DNA of 12,246 nucleotides from CALMEC01 sp964440285. Its GTDB lineage: Bacteria > Actinomycetota > Thermoleophilia > Miltoncostaeales > Miltoncostaeaceae. Positions 1 through 6,017 of the stretch are shown piece by piece (positions within the stretch are counted from its first letter, which is position 1; every line of letters starts with the position of its first letter). The stretch lies in contig CAYTRV010000063.1 in the NCBI GenBank assembly GCA_964440285.1, positions 1 through 12,246 on the forward strand. The letters run 5' to 3'. The position numbers were made by a program, and so were the translations under genes. The notes below the pieces were generated by a model. It made no database searches and had not been told where the DNA came from. It saw only the letters and a program-made list of their open reading frames with translations.

Positions 1-136
1 CAAGGACTCGCGGGAGCACTTCGAGATCCGGACGCACAAGCGGCTGATCGACATCTACTCGCCGACGCCCCGCACGGTCGACTCGCTGATGCGCCTCGAC
101 CTCCCCGCCGGCGTCGACATCGAGATCAAGGCGTAG
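1..136 (+). CDS. rpsJ: 30S ribosomal protein S10, C-terminal part (5' end outside window)
   Basis: This partial gene is read from base 2 and gives 44 residues before a TAG stop at 134–136. The visible part includes HFEIRTHKRLIDIYSPTPRT and then a leucine/aspartate-rich end (LMRLDLPAGVDIEIKA). This is the standard C-terminal half of S10, a roughly 100-residue protein of the 30S head that is also NusE in antitermination complexes. The start codon and any S10-operon leader lie upstream and cannot be assessed. The next gene, rplC, begins 10 bases after the stop, so the two are co-transcribed. Nothing in the visible part is unusual. Confidence 0.97.
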   Translation, partial: KDSREHFEIRTHKRLIDIYSPTPRTVDSLMRLDLPAGVDIEIKA

Positions 137-146
137 CGAGGCACCG

Positions 147-767
147 GTGTCCGCGATCATTGGACGCAAGCTGGGCATGACCCAGATCTTCACCGAGGAC
201 GGTCGGCGGGTGACGGTCACGGTCATCGAGGCCGGCCCCTGCCCGGTAGTGCAGGTCAAGACCCCGGAGAACGACGGGTACTCGGCGGTGCAGCTCGCGT
301 TCGGCCAGACCACGCCGAAGCACCTGTCCAAGCCCGAGATCGGCCACCTGCAGAAGTCGGGCGCCGCACCGCACCGCCACCTCGTCGAGTTCTCCCCCGA
401 GGACCTCACGGGCGACCTCGCCGTCGGCGACGTCGTGACCGTCGAGTCGTTCAGCTCCGGTCAGCGCGTGTCGATCGTGGGGACCTCGAAGGGCAAGGGC
501 TACCAGGGCACCATCAAGCGCCACAACTTCAAGCGCGGGCCCGTGACCCACGGCTCGCACAACGTCCGCCAGCCAGGGTCGATCGGCGCCGCGGCCTACC
601 CCGCCCGTGTGATGAAAGGCGTTCGCATGAGCGGCCGGATGGGCGGCGCGCGCGTCACTCAGCACGGCCTGCAGATCGTCGACCGCGACCCGGAACGCAA
701 CCTGCTGCTCGTGCAGGGGACGGTCCCCGGTGGCGTCAACGGCATCGTGATCGTGCGGCCCGCATGA
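147..767 (+). CDS. rplC: 50S ribosomal protein L3
   Basis: The 206-residue product has the usual L3 length. It is an early-assembly 23S rRNA-binding protein whose long loop reaches toward the peptidyl-transferase centre. The start MSAIIGRKLGMTQIF is the family signature. The conserved loop follows at residues 112–148 (GTSKGKGYQGTIKRHNFKRG, then GSHNVRQPGSIG) and then SGRMGG near 162–167. The segment after GSIG reads AAAYPARV, so the Gln that PrmB methylates in E. coli L3 is replaced by Ala; as I recall this is usual in actinobacteria. The start is GTG at 147, with a GAGG Shine-Dalgarno at 138–141. The stop TGA (765–767) overlaps the ATG of rplD in an ATGA, so translation of L4 is probably coupled to L3. 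Confidence 0.98.
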   Translation: MSAIIGRKLGMTQIFTEDGRRVTVTVIEAGPCPVVQVKTPENDGYSAVQLAFGQTTPKHLSKPEIGHLQKSGAAPHRHLVEFSPEDLTGDLAVGDVVTVESFSSGQRVSIVGTSKGKGYQGTIKRHNFKRGPVTHGSHNVRQPGSIGAAAYPARVMKGVRMSGRMGGARVTQHGLQIVDRDPERNLLLVQGTVPGGVNGIVIVRPA

Positions 768-1801
768 CCGTCCCCGTGCTCAACTCCGAAGGCGTTCGCG
801 CCGGCGAGGCGGCCTTCCAGGGGCCGGTCGCCGAGCAGGAGATCAAGCCGCACCTCATCCACGAGACGATCGTGTCGGAGCTCGGCCGGCGTCGCGCCGG
901 GACCCATTCCACCAAGAACCGCGGCGAGGTCCGCGGCGGTGGGAGGAAGCCGTGGCGCCAGAAGGGCACCGGCCGCGCCCGTCAGGGATCGACGCGCGCC
1001 CCGCACTGGCGCGGCGGCGGCGTCACCTTCGGCCCCACGCCGCGCAGCCACGGCGGCAAGGTCAACCGCAAGGTCCGCGCCCAGGCGTTCCGGGCAGCGC
1101 TCCGCGCCCACGCCGACCGCGGCAGCCTCGCCGTCATGGAACCCACCGCCTGGGACACGCCGTCCAGCAAGCGCGCGGCGGCGTACCTCTACCAGGCGCC
1201 CGAGGGCATCTCCCCACGTCCGCTGCTCGTCCTCGTGGACGACCCGGACGCCGTCGTCGGGCTGTCGTTCCGCAATCTCGAGGACGTCTACGTCCTCGCG
1301 GCGAGCGACGTCGAGGTGGTCGACCTGATGGCGGGACGCAGCCTGCTCGTGGAGCGCGCCGTCTGGGAGCGATTCACCGGGTCGGAGCTCTCCGTCAGCG
1401 AGGTCGAGGCGACGCCGAAGGCCCTGCCGACACGCACGCCGCCGCCCGCGCCGAAGCCGGTCACCCGCAAGTCCGACGACGAGAAGCCGAAGCGCGGCCG
1501 AAAGAAAGCCGCCGACGAGCCGGTCGAGGAGGCCGTGGCGGAGGAAGCCGGGCTCGCGGACGCGGTCGCCGAGGAGGTCGCGGTCGAGTCACCCGCCGAG
1601 GTCGCCGAGGAGAGCGTCGCCGCGGCAGTCGTCGAGAAGCCGAAGCGCACCCGGAAGAAGGCGGAGCCGGCCGAGGAGATCGAGGCTCCTGCCGACGAGG
1701 CCCCCGCGGAGGAGAAGCCGAAGCGCACCCGCAAGAAGGCGGAGCCCGAGGCGGACGTCGCGACGGACGAGCCCGCTGTGCCCGAGGAGGGTCAGGAATG
1801 A
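764..1801 (+). CDS. rplD: 50S ribosomal protein L4 with a long low-complexity C-terminal tail
   Basis: Residues 1–205 form a normal L4: 23S rRNA binding and, through the extended loop at about residues 42–95, part of the polypeptide exit-tunnel constriction. The loop shows TKNRGEVRGGGRKPWRQKGT, ARQGS and PHWRGGGVTFGP. The C-terminal half of the domain has LLVLVDD (154–160), NLEDVYVL (171–178) and a final helix ending ERFTGS. Family length is about 200–220 residues; this protein has 345. The extra part (about 206–345) is rich in Ala, Glu, Lys, Pro and Arg, with acidic stretches between basic patches: EKPKRGRKKA at 240–249 and EKPKRTRKKAEP at 291–302 and 317–328. It is probably disordered; its role is unknown. 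The frame is uninterrupted and codon use matches the core, so this is not a frameshift artefact. The ATG lies in an ATGA overlap with rplC, and the stop overlaps rplW in another ATGA. Confidence 0.96.
   Translation: MTVPVLNSEGVRAGEAAFQGPVAEQEIKPHLIHETIVSELGRRRAGTHSTKNRGEVRGGGRKPWRQKGTGRARQGSTRAPHWRGGGVTFGPTPRSHGGKVNRKVRAQAFRAALRAHADRGSLAVMEPTAWDTPSSKRAAAYLYQAPEGISPRPLLVLVDDPDAVVGLSFRNLEDVYVLAASDVEVVDLMAGRSLLVERAVWERFTGSELSVSEVEATPKALPTRTPPPAPKPVTRKSDDEKPKRGRKKAADEPVEEAVAEEAGLADAVAEEVAVESPAEVAEESVAAAVVEKPKRTRKKAEPAEEIEAPADEAPAEEKPKRTRKKAEPEADVATDEPAVPEEGQE
1481..1747 (+). repeat. Three dispersed copies of a basic-motif repeat inside rplD
   Basis: Copies lie at 1481–1510, 1634–1669 and 1712–1747, all in the rplD frame. 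The second and third are 36 bases each and differ at only two positions by eye. Both encode EKPKRTRKKAEP. The first is more diverged and encodes EKPKRGRKKA. The second and third start 78 bases (26 codons) apart, so recombination or slippage between them would stay in frame and change the tail length. Confidence 0.85.
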
Positions 1802-2103
1802 GCGGCAGCCTGCGTGACGACATCCGCAAGGTGGTGGTCCGGCCGATCATCTCGGAGAAGGCCTTCCAGCTGGCCCAGGCGCACAACCAGTACACCTTCC
1901 AGGTGCTGCAGGACGCGCACAAGATCCAGATCCGCCAGGCCGTCGAGGACATCTTCGACGTGACCGTCACCGACGTGCGGATCGTGAAGGTCCAGAGCAA
2001 GCCGAAGCGGCGCGGGCAGACGCGCGGCATCCGGCCAGGCTTCAAGAAGGCGATCGTCGAGCTGGCGCCCGGCGATCGCATCGAGCTGTTCGAAGGGGTC
2101 TAG
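1798..2103 (+). CDS. rplW: 50S ribosomal protein L23
   Basis: The 101-residue product is a standard-length L23. It sits at the rim of the peptide exit tunnel and is the docking site for trigger factor, SRP and the SecY translocon. The family pattern is clear: RPIISEKAFQLAQ at 15–27, NQYTFQV at 30–36, IRQAVEDIFDVTVTDVRIVK at 45–64, then a basic loop (KPKRRGQTRG, 68–77) and a final strand ending AIVELAPGD. The reading frame is open far upstream across rplD, but homology begins exactly at the ATG at 1798, which overlaps the rplD TGA as ATGA. Initiation is therefore probably coupled to termination of L4. The gap to rplB is 11 bases. Confidence 0.97.
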   Translation: MSGSLRDDIRKVVVRPIISEKAFQLAQAHNQYTFQVLQDAHKIQIRQAVEDIFDVTVTDVRIVKVQSKPKRRGQTRGIRPGFKKAIVELAPGDRIELFEGV

Positions 2104-2114
2104 GGGGACGGCTG

Positions 2115-2963
2115 ATGGGAATTCGCAAGTACAAGCCGACATCCCCGGGACGTCGCTTCGTCACTTCGTCCGACTTCGAAGAGGTCACCAAGACGACGCC
2201 CGAGAAGTCGCTGCTCGACAAGGTCTCGAAGTCCGGTGGGCGCAACAACAACGGCCGCATCACTACCCGCCACATCGGCGGCGGCCACAAGCGCCGGTAC
2301 CGGATCATCGACTTCAAACGGCGCAAGGACGGCGTGCCCGCGAAGGTCGCCACCATCGAGTACGACCCCAACCGCTCCGCGCGCATCGCGCTGCTGCACT
2401 ACGCCGACGGCGAGAAGCGCTACATCCTGGCGCCCCTGCGCCTCGGGGTCGGTGACACCGTCATGAGCGGGCCGGGCGCCGACATCAAGCCCGGCAACAG
2501 CCTGCCGCTGCGCGACATCCCAACGGGAACCATCGTCCACAACATCGAGCTCCAGCCGGGTCGCGGCGGCCAGATGTGCCGGTCCGCCGGCGTCGGCGCA
2601 CAGCTCATGGCGAAGGACGGCGACTACGCCACGCTGCGGCTGCCGTCGACCGAGATGCGGATGGTGCACCTGGAATGCCGCGCCACGATCGGCCAGGTCG
2701 GCAACACGACGCACGAGAACATCAGCATCGGCAAGGCCGGCCGCTCGCGCTGGAAGGGCGTCCGCCCGACGGTGCGCGGCTCCGCGATGAACCCGGTCGA
2801 CCACCCGCACGGTGGTGGTGAGGGCAAGTCCAACTCCGGCCGTCACCCGGTGACGCCGTGGGGCAAGCCCACCAACGGGCATCGCACGCGCAACAAGAAG
2901 AAGGCCAGCCAGAAGCTCATCGTCCGCGGCCGCCGCCGCGGCAAGCACGCAGGGGAGAAGTAG
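2115..2963 (+). CDS. rplB: 50S ribosomal protein L2
   Basis: At 282 residues this is a full-length L2, a large 23S rRNA-binding protein needed for subunit association and peptidyl-transferase function. Visible landmarks are MGIRKYKPTSPGRR at the start, GGGHKRRYRIIDFKR around 55–69, the central SH3-like/OB region with VHNIELQPGRGGQ (141–153), and the catalytic-centre-proximal loop MNPVDHPHGGGEG (225–237). The loop contains His230, equivalent to the functionally important His229 of E. coli. The C-terminus is strongly basic (NKKKASQKLIVRGRRRGK). The ATG at 2115 has a G-rich Shine-Dalgarno (GGGGGA) from about 2103. The TAG stop shares its G with the GTG start of rpsS (TAGTG). Confidence 0.99.
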   Translation: MGIRKYKPTSPGRRFVTSSDFEEVTKTTPEKSLLDKVSKSGGRNNNGRITTRHIGGGHKRRYRIIDFKRRKDGVPAKVATIEYDPNRSARIALLHYADGEKRYILAPLRLGVGDTVMSGPGADIKPGNSLPLRDIPTGTIVHNIELQPGRGGQMCRSAGVGAQLMAKDGDYATLRLPSTEMRMVHLECRATIGQVGNTTHENISIGKAGRSRWKGVRPTVRGSAMNPVDHPHGGGEGKSNSGRHPVTPWGKPTNGHRTRNKKKASQKLIVRGRRRGKHAGEK

Positions 2964-3244
2964 TGGGTCGCAGCCTGAAGAAGGGCCCGTTCGTCGAGGT
3001 GAAGCTGATGCAGCGCATCGAGACGATGAACGCGGCGAACGAGAAGAGGATGGTCCGCACCTGGTCGCGCTCGTCGACGATCTTCCCCGAAATGGTGGGC
3101 CACACCATCGCGGTGCACGACGGCCGCAAGCACGTCCCGGTGTTCATCAGCGAGAGCATGGTCGGCCACAAGCTCGGTGAGTTCGCCCCGACCCGTACCT
3201 ACCGCGGCCACCAGGGCTCCGATCGCACATCGAAGATGCGTTGA
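2963..3244 (+). CDS. rpsS: 30S ribosomal protein S19
   Basis: The 93-residue product matches the usual S19 length. S19 sits in the 30S head with S13 and contacts the A-site finger and tRNA side of the subunit interface. It opens with MGRSLKKGPFVEVKLM and carries the conserved TWSRSSTIFPEMVGHTIAVH (33–52), HVPVFISESMVGHKLGEFAP (57–76) and TRTYRGH (77–83). The GTG start at 2963 is chosen because S19 homology begins exactly there, although the frame is open upstream within rplB. It overlaps the rplB stop by one base. The TGA stop overlaps the rplV ATG by one base (TGATG), so rplB, rpsS and rplV form a coupled run. Confidence 0.98.
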   Translation: MGRSLKKGPFVEVKLMQRIETMNAANEKRMVRTWSRSSTIFPEMVGHTIAVHDGRKHVPVFISESMVGHKLGEFAPTRTYRGHQGSDRTSKMR

Positions 3245-3630
3245 TGGCTCAGGCAAGCGACACCCAGATCGTCAAGGCGACCGCGAAGTTCGTTCGCGTC
3301 TCCCCGCGCAAGGCGCGGCTCGTGGCGGACCTCGTGCGCGGCAAGAGCGTGACCGAGGCGCGAGCGATCCTCGCCTTCGCCACGCGTGACGCCGCCGTGC
3401 CGGTCCGCAAGGTCCTGGAGTCGGCCGCCGCGAACGCCGACCACAACCACGGGATGCGCTCCGACGATCTCATCCTCGCCCACGTCACCGTCGACCCCGG
3501 CCCGACCATCAAGCGGTTCCGGCCGCGCGCCATGGGTCGCGCGACGCCCATCATGAAGCGCACGAGTCACATCACGATCGGATTGGCGGAGGCGCCCGGT
3601 GGCGGCGGCCGTCGAAGGAGAAGTCGTTAA
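3244..3630 (+). CDS. rplV: 50S ribosomal protein L22
   Basis: The 128-residue L22 spans the large subunit, and its β-hairpin lines the exit-tunnel constriction opposite L4, where macrolide-resistance changes are known in other bacteria. The sequence shows KFVRVSPRKARLVADLVRGK (15–34), the helix ESAAANADHNHGM, and the hairpin segment KRFRPRAMGRATPIMKRTSH (90–109) followed by ITIGLAE. A short Gly/Arg tail (GGGGRRRRSR) ends the protein. I start at ATG 3244 rather than the adjacent TTG at 3241, because it forms the TGATG overlap with rpsS and fits the family. The TAA stop is followed immediately by a GTG that opens a small ORF bridging to rpsC. Confidence 0.97.
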   Translation: MAQASDTQIVKATAKFVRVSPRKARLVADLVRGKSVTEARAILAFATRDAAVPVRKVLESAAANADHNHGMRSDDLILAHVTVDPGPTIKRFRPRAMGRATPIMKRTSHITIGLAEAPGGGGRRRRSR

Positions 3631-3663
3631 GTGCATCACCTGACCTACGGAATGGAGCACTAA
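3631..3663 (+). CDS. Possible 10-codon bridging mini-ORF between rplV and rpsC
   Basis: The 32-base rplV–rpsC gap reads as an open frame: GTG at 3631 directly after the rplV TAA, ten codons (VHHLTYGMEH with V as initiator), and a TAA whose last base is the A of the rpsC ATG (TAATG). A good Shine-Dalgarno (AAGGAG, 3615–3620) inside the rplV end lies 10 bases before the GTG. rpsC also has its own GGAG at 3654–3657. I recognise no homologous peptide. It could be a device for carrying ribosomes across the gap, or chance. The frame is also that of rplV, so stop-codon readthrough of L22 would give the same ten residues. Confidence 0.3.
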   Translation: MHHLTYGMEH

Positions 3664-4439
3664 TGGGCCAGAAGGTCCACCCAACCGGGTTCCGTCTCGG
3701 CGTCATCAACGGCTGGAAGAGCAACTGGTTCTCCACTCGTGACTTCTCCGCTTCGCTGGACGAGGACCGCGCGGTGCGCGGCCACATCCTCGGCAAGCTC
3801 TCGCACGCCGGCCTGTCGGACATCCACATCAAGAAGGACCCGGCCAAGCTGACGGTCGACATCTTCACCGCCCGTCCCGGCATCGTGATCGGCAAGAGCG
3901 GGCAGGAGGTCGACGCCCTGCGTCGTGAGCTCCATGCACTCACCCAGAAGCAGATCCAGATCAACATCAACGAGATCAAGCGCCCCGAGCTCGATGCGCG
4001 TCTCGTCGCCCAGTCGATCGCCGAGCAGCTCCAGAACCGCGTCAGCTTCCGCCGTGCCATGAAGCGCGCACTGACGTCCGCGATGCGCTCCGGCGCCCAG
4101 GGGGCGAAGGTGCAGTGCTCCGGACGCCTCGGCGGTACCGAGATGTCGCGTTCCGAGCACTACTCCGACGGCCGCGTCCCGCTGCACACCCTGCGCGCCG
4201 ACATCGACTACGGCTTCTGCGAGGCGAAGACCACCTACGGCCGGATCGGCGTGAAGGTGTGGATCAATCGCGGCGAGGTCCTCCCGGAGGGCGTCACCGA
4301 CGCCCGCGGCCGCGTCGACCTCGAGGCTCCGCAGCAGCGCCGCCCGCAGCAGCGCCGTGACCGACGCGACCGGGGCGGCGAGCGCGGCGGCGACCGCCGC
4401 CCGCGCGCACCCGAGGCGCCGAGCCAGGGCCAGGCGTAA
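3663..4439 (+). CDS. rpsC: 30S ribosomal protein S3 with basic C-terminal tail
   Basis: S3 lies at the mRNA entry channel of the 30S subunit and contributes to the helicase activity of the ribosome. The start is the canonical MGQKVHPTGFRLGVI. A KH domain follows with the GxxG loop in GIVIGKSG (73–80). The C-terminal domain shows GRLGGTEMSRSE (154–165), PLHTLRADIDYGF (173–185) and TYGRIGVKVWINRGE (191–205). The fold ends near residue 215. The last roughly 40 residues are a low-complexity Gln/Arg/Asp/Gly tail (QQRRPQQRRDRRDRGGERGG), making 258 residues; such tails are common on high-GC S3 proteins. Its own Shine-Dalgarno, GGAG at 3654–3657, is 5 bases before the ATG. rplP begins 3 bases after the stop. 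Confidence 0.98.
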   Translation: MGQKVHPTGFRLGVINGWKSNWFSTRDFSASLDEDRAVRGHILGKLSHAGLSDIHIKKDPAKLTVDIFTARPGIVIGKSGQEVDALRRELHALTQKQIQININEIKRPELDARLVAQSIAEQLQNRVSFRRAMKRALTSAMRSGAQGAKVQCSGRLGGTEMSRSEHYSDGRVPLHTLRADIDYGFCEAKTTYGRIGVKVWINRGEVLPEGVTDARGRVDLEAPQQRRPQQRRDRRDRGGERGGDRRPRAPEAPSQGQA

Positions 4440-4442
4440 GCG

Positions 4443-4856
4443 ATGTTGCTTCCCAAGCGCGTCAAGCACCGCAAGCACCACCGTGGGCGCCGCGCCGGCA
4501 TGTCGCGGGGCAACACCGAGGTGCATTTCGGCCAGTACGGCCTCAAGGCGCTCGAGCCCGCGTGGATCACGAACCGCCAGATCGAGGCGGCGCGCATCGC
4601 CATCAACCGGCGCATCCGGCGTGGCGGCAAGGTGTGGATCAACGTGTTCCCGCACCTTCCCGTGACGAAGAAGCCCGCCGAGACCCGCATGGGCTCCGGC
4701 AAGGGCTCGCCCGAGACGTGGGTCGCCGTCGTGAAGCCGGGAAAGGTCATGTTCGAGCTCACCGGCGTTCCCGAGCCGCTCGCCCGTGAGGCGATGCGCC
4801 TCGCGGCAAACAAGCTTCCGATCAAATGCAAGTTCGTGACGAGGGACGACTTCTAA
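4443..4856 (+). CDS. rplP: 50S ribosomal protein L16
   Basis: The 137-residue product is a standard L16, a late-assembly 50S protein near the A-site tRNA elbow and the peptidyl-transferase centre. Diagnostic segments are MLLPKRVKHRKHHRG at the start, FGQYGLKALEPAWITNRQIE (29–48), AARIAINRRIRRGGKVWI (49–66), the conserved loop PHLPVTKKPAETRMGSGKG (70–88) and WVAVVKPGKVMFEL (93–106). The ATG follows the rpsC stop by 3 bases; the start is fixed by the family N-terminus. The stop TAA (4854–4856) overlaps the ATG of rpmC (TAATG). Nothing is unusual. Confidence 0.98.
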   Translation: MLLPKRVKHRKHHRGRRAGMSRGNTEVHFGQYGLKALEPAWITNRQIEAARIAINRRIRRGGKVWINVFPHLPVTKKPAETRMGSGKGSPETWVAVVKPGKVMFELTGVPEPLAREAMRLAANKLPIKCKFVTRDDF

Positions 4857-5068
4857 TGGGCAGCAAACAAGCGACGGAGCTGCGCGATCTCACCGACGAG
4901 CGCCTCGCCAGCCGCCTCGAGGAGGCGCGCGAGGCCCTCTTCAACCTGCGGTTCCAGCACGCCGGCGGTGCGCTCGAGCGCACGTCGGAGATCGCGCTGC
5001 GCAGGCGCGAGGTCGCCCGAATCCTGACGATCGTCAAACAGCGCGAAGTGGAGGCGGCACATGGCTGA
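4856..5068 (+). CDS. rpmC: 50S ribosomal protein L29
   Basis: The product is 70 residues, the normal size for L29, a small two-helix protein next to L23 at the exit-tunnel rim. The pattern is ATELRDLTDERL (6–17), EEAREALFNLRFQHAGGALE (22–41) and a second helix with RRREVARILTIVKQRE (49–64). The frame is open 30 bases upstream, but the ATG at 4856 fits the family N-terminus and forms a TAATG overlap with the rplP stop. The 3' end overlaps rpsQ by 8 bases (ATGGCTGA), the longest overlap in the window. Confidence 0.96.
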   Translation: MGSKQATELRDLTDERLASRLEEAREALFNLRFQHAGGALERTSEIALRRREVARILTIVKQREVEAAHG

Positions 5069-5333
5069 GACCCCGCAACAGTCCGTTGCGGCGCGCAAGA
5101 CCCGCCTCGGCGTCGTGGTCAGCGACGCCCGCGAGAAGACCATCACGGTCCGCATCGACACCTCCCGCCCGCATCCCGTGTACGGCAAGACGGTCCGCCG
5201 GTCGCTGAAACTCCACGCCCACGACGAGCAGAACGACGCGCACATCGGTGACAGGGTCAGGGTCATGGAATGTCGGCCGCTGTCGGCCCAGAAGCGCTGG
5301 CGCCTCGTCGAGATCGTGGAGCGCGCCCGGTGA
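5061..5333 (+). CDS. rpsQ: 30S ribosomal protein S17
   Basis: The 90-residue OB-fold protein S17 is a primary binder of the 5' domain of 16S rRNA. It shows RKTRLGVVVSDAREKTITVR (12–31), HPVYGKTVRRSLKLHAHDEQ (38–57) and DRVRVMECRPLSAQKRWRLV (64–83), the normal order of S17 strands. The roughly 11-residue N-terminal lead-in (MAETPQQSVAA) is polar and of the kind seen on many S17 proteins. The ATG sits 8 bases inside the end of rpmC. The TGA stop overlaps the GTG start of rplN as GTGA. Confidence 0.97.
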   Translation: MAETPQQSVAARKTRLGVVVSDAREKTITVRIDTSRPHPVYGKTVRRSLKLHAHDEQNDAHIGDRVRVMECRPLSAQKRWRLVEIVERAR

Positions 5334-5698
5334 TCCAGCAGGAGTCCCGCCTCCGCGTGGCCGACAACACCGGCGCACGCGAGATCCTCTGCATTCGCGT
5401 GATGGGCGGCTCCAAGCGCCGCTACGCCCATGTCGGCGACATCATCGTCGGCACGGTCAAGCAGGCGACGCCGAACGGCGCGGTGAAGAAGGGCGATGTG
5501 GTGAAGGCCGTCGTCGTTCGCACGAAGAAGTCCCACCCGCGTGACGACGGCACGTTCATCGCGTTCGACGAGAACGCCGCCGTCATCATCGACAACGCGC
5601 TCAACCCTCGCGGCACCCGCATCTTCGGCCCGGTCGCGCGCGAGCTTCGCGAGAAGAACTTCATGAAGATCATCTCCCTCGCTCCTGAGGTGCTGTGA
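5330..5698 (+). CDS. rplN: 50S ribosomal protein L14
   Basis: The 122-residue product is exactly the canonical L14 length. L14 is on the subunit interface, contacts 16S rRNA in a 70S bridge and is the target of the silencing factor RsfS. Conserved stretches are MIQQESRLRVADNTGAREIL (1–20), GGSKRRYAHVGDIIVGTVK (26–44), KKGDVVKAVVVRTKK (53–67), DGTFIAFDENAAVIID (73–88) and GTRIFGPVARELR (95–107). The GTG start at 5330 is fixed by the family start (MIQQES) and overlaps the rpsQ stop in a GTGA. This is classically the first spc-operon gene; here there is no room for a separate promoter or terminator before it, so the S10 and spc genes read as one unit. Confidence 0.98.
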   Translation: MIQQESRLRVADNTGAREILCIRVMGGSKRRYAHVGDIIVGTVKQATPNGAVKKGDVVKAVVVRTKKSHPRDDGTFIAFDENAAVIIDNALNPRGTRIFGPVARELREKNFMKIISLAPEVL

Positions 5699-6012
5699 TG
5701 GGGATTCGCATCAGGACCGGCGACGAGGTCGTCTGCATCTCGGGCAAGGACAAGGGGAAGACCGGTACGGTCCTCGAGGTCCGCCCGAACGAACAGCGCG
5801 TCGTCGTCGACGGGCTCAACATCGTCAAGCGCCACACCCGGCCGCGGCCGCCGACCGAGCCGGGCGGCGTGATCGAGAAAGCGGCGCCGATCCACTGGTC
5901 CAACGTCGCCCTGATCGACCCGAAGGACGGCCGCGCCACGCGGGTTCGGTTCGGCGAGGTAGACGGCAAGAAGGTCCGGATCGCGGCACGAAGCGGAGAG
6001 AAGCTCGACTGA
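5698..6012 (+). CDS. rplX: 50S ribosomal protein L24
   Basis: The product is 104 residues. L24 is an assembly-initiator protein that binds the 5' end of 23S rRNA. A KOW motif fills the first third: IRTGDEVVCISGKDKGKTGT (5–24) followed by VLEVRP. Then come VVVDGLNIVKRHTRP (35–49), GGVIEKAAPIHWSNVALIDP (56–75) and a final RVRFGEVDGKKVRIA strand pair, all typical. ATG at 5698 is preferred over the in-frame GTG at 5695, because it gives the usual short N-terminus and a one-base TGATG overlap with rplN. The gap to rplE is 5 bases. Confidence 0.96.
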   Translation: MGIRIRTGDEVVCISGKDKGKTGTVLEVRPNEQRVVVDGLNIVKRHTRPRPPTEPGGVIEKAAPIHWSNVALIDPKDGRATRVRFGEVDGKKVRIAARSGEKLD

Positions 6013-6017
6013 ATTCC

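Noticed and set aside
952..1797. Open + frame upstream of rplW through most of rplD
   Set aside because: The translation before 1798 is Arg/Pro/Gly-rich noise in the +1 frame of rplD. L23 homology begins exactly at ATG 1798.
3660..4655. A 331-codon − strand open frame across rpsC and rplP
   Set aside because: It is a low-complexity Ala/Arg/Leu/Asp shadow of rpsC and rplP with no recognisable domain.
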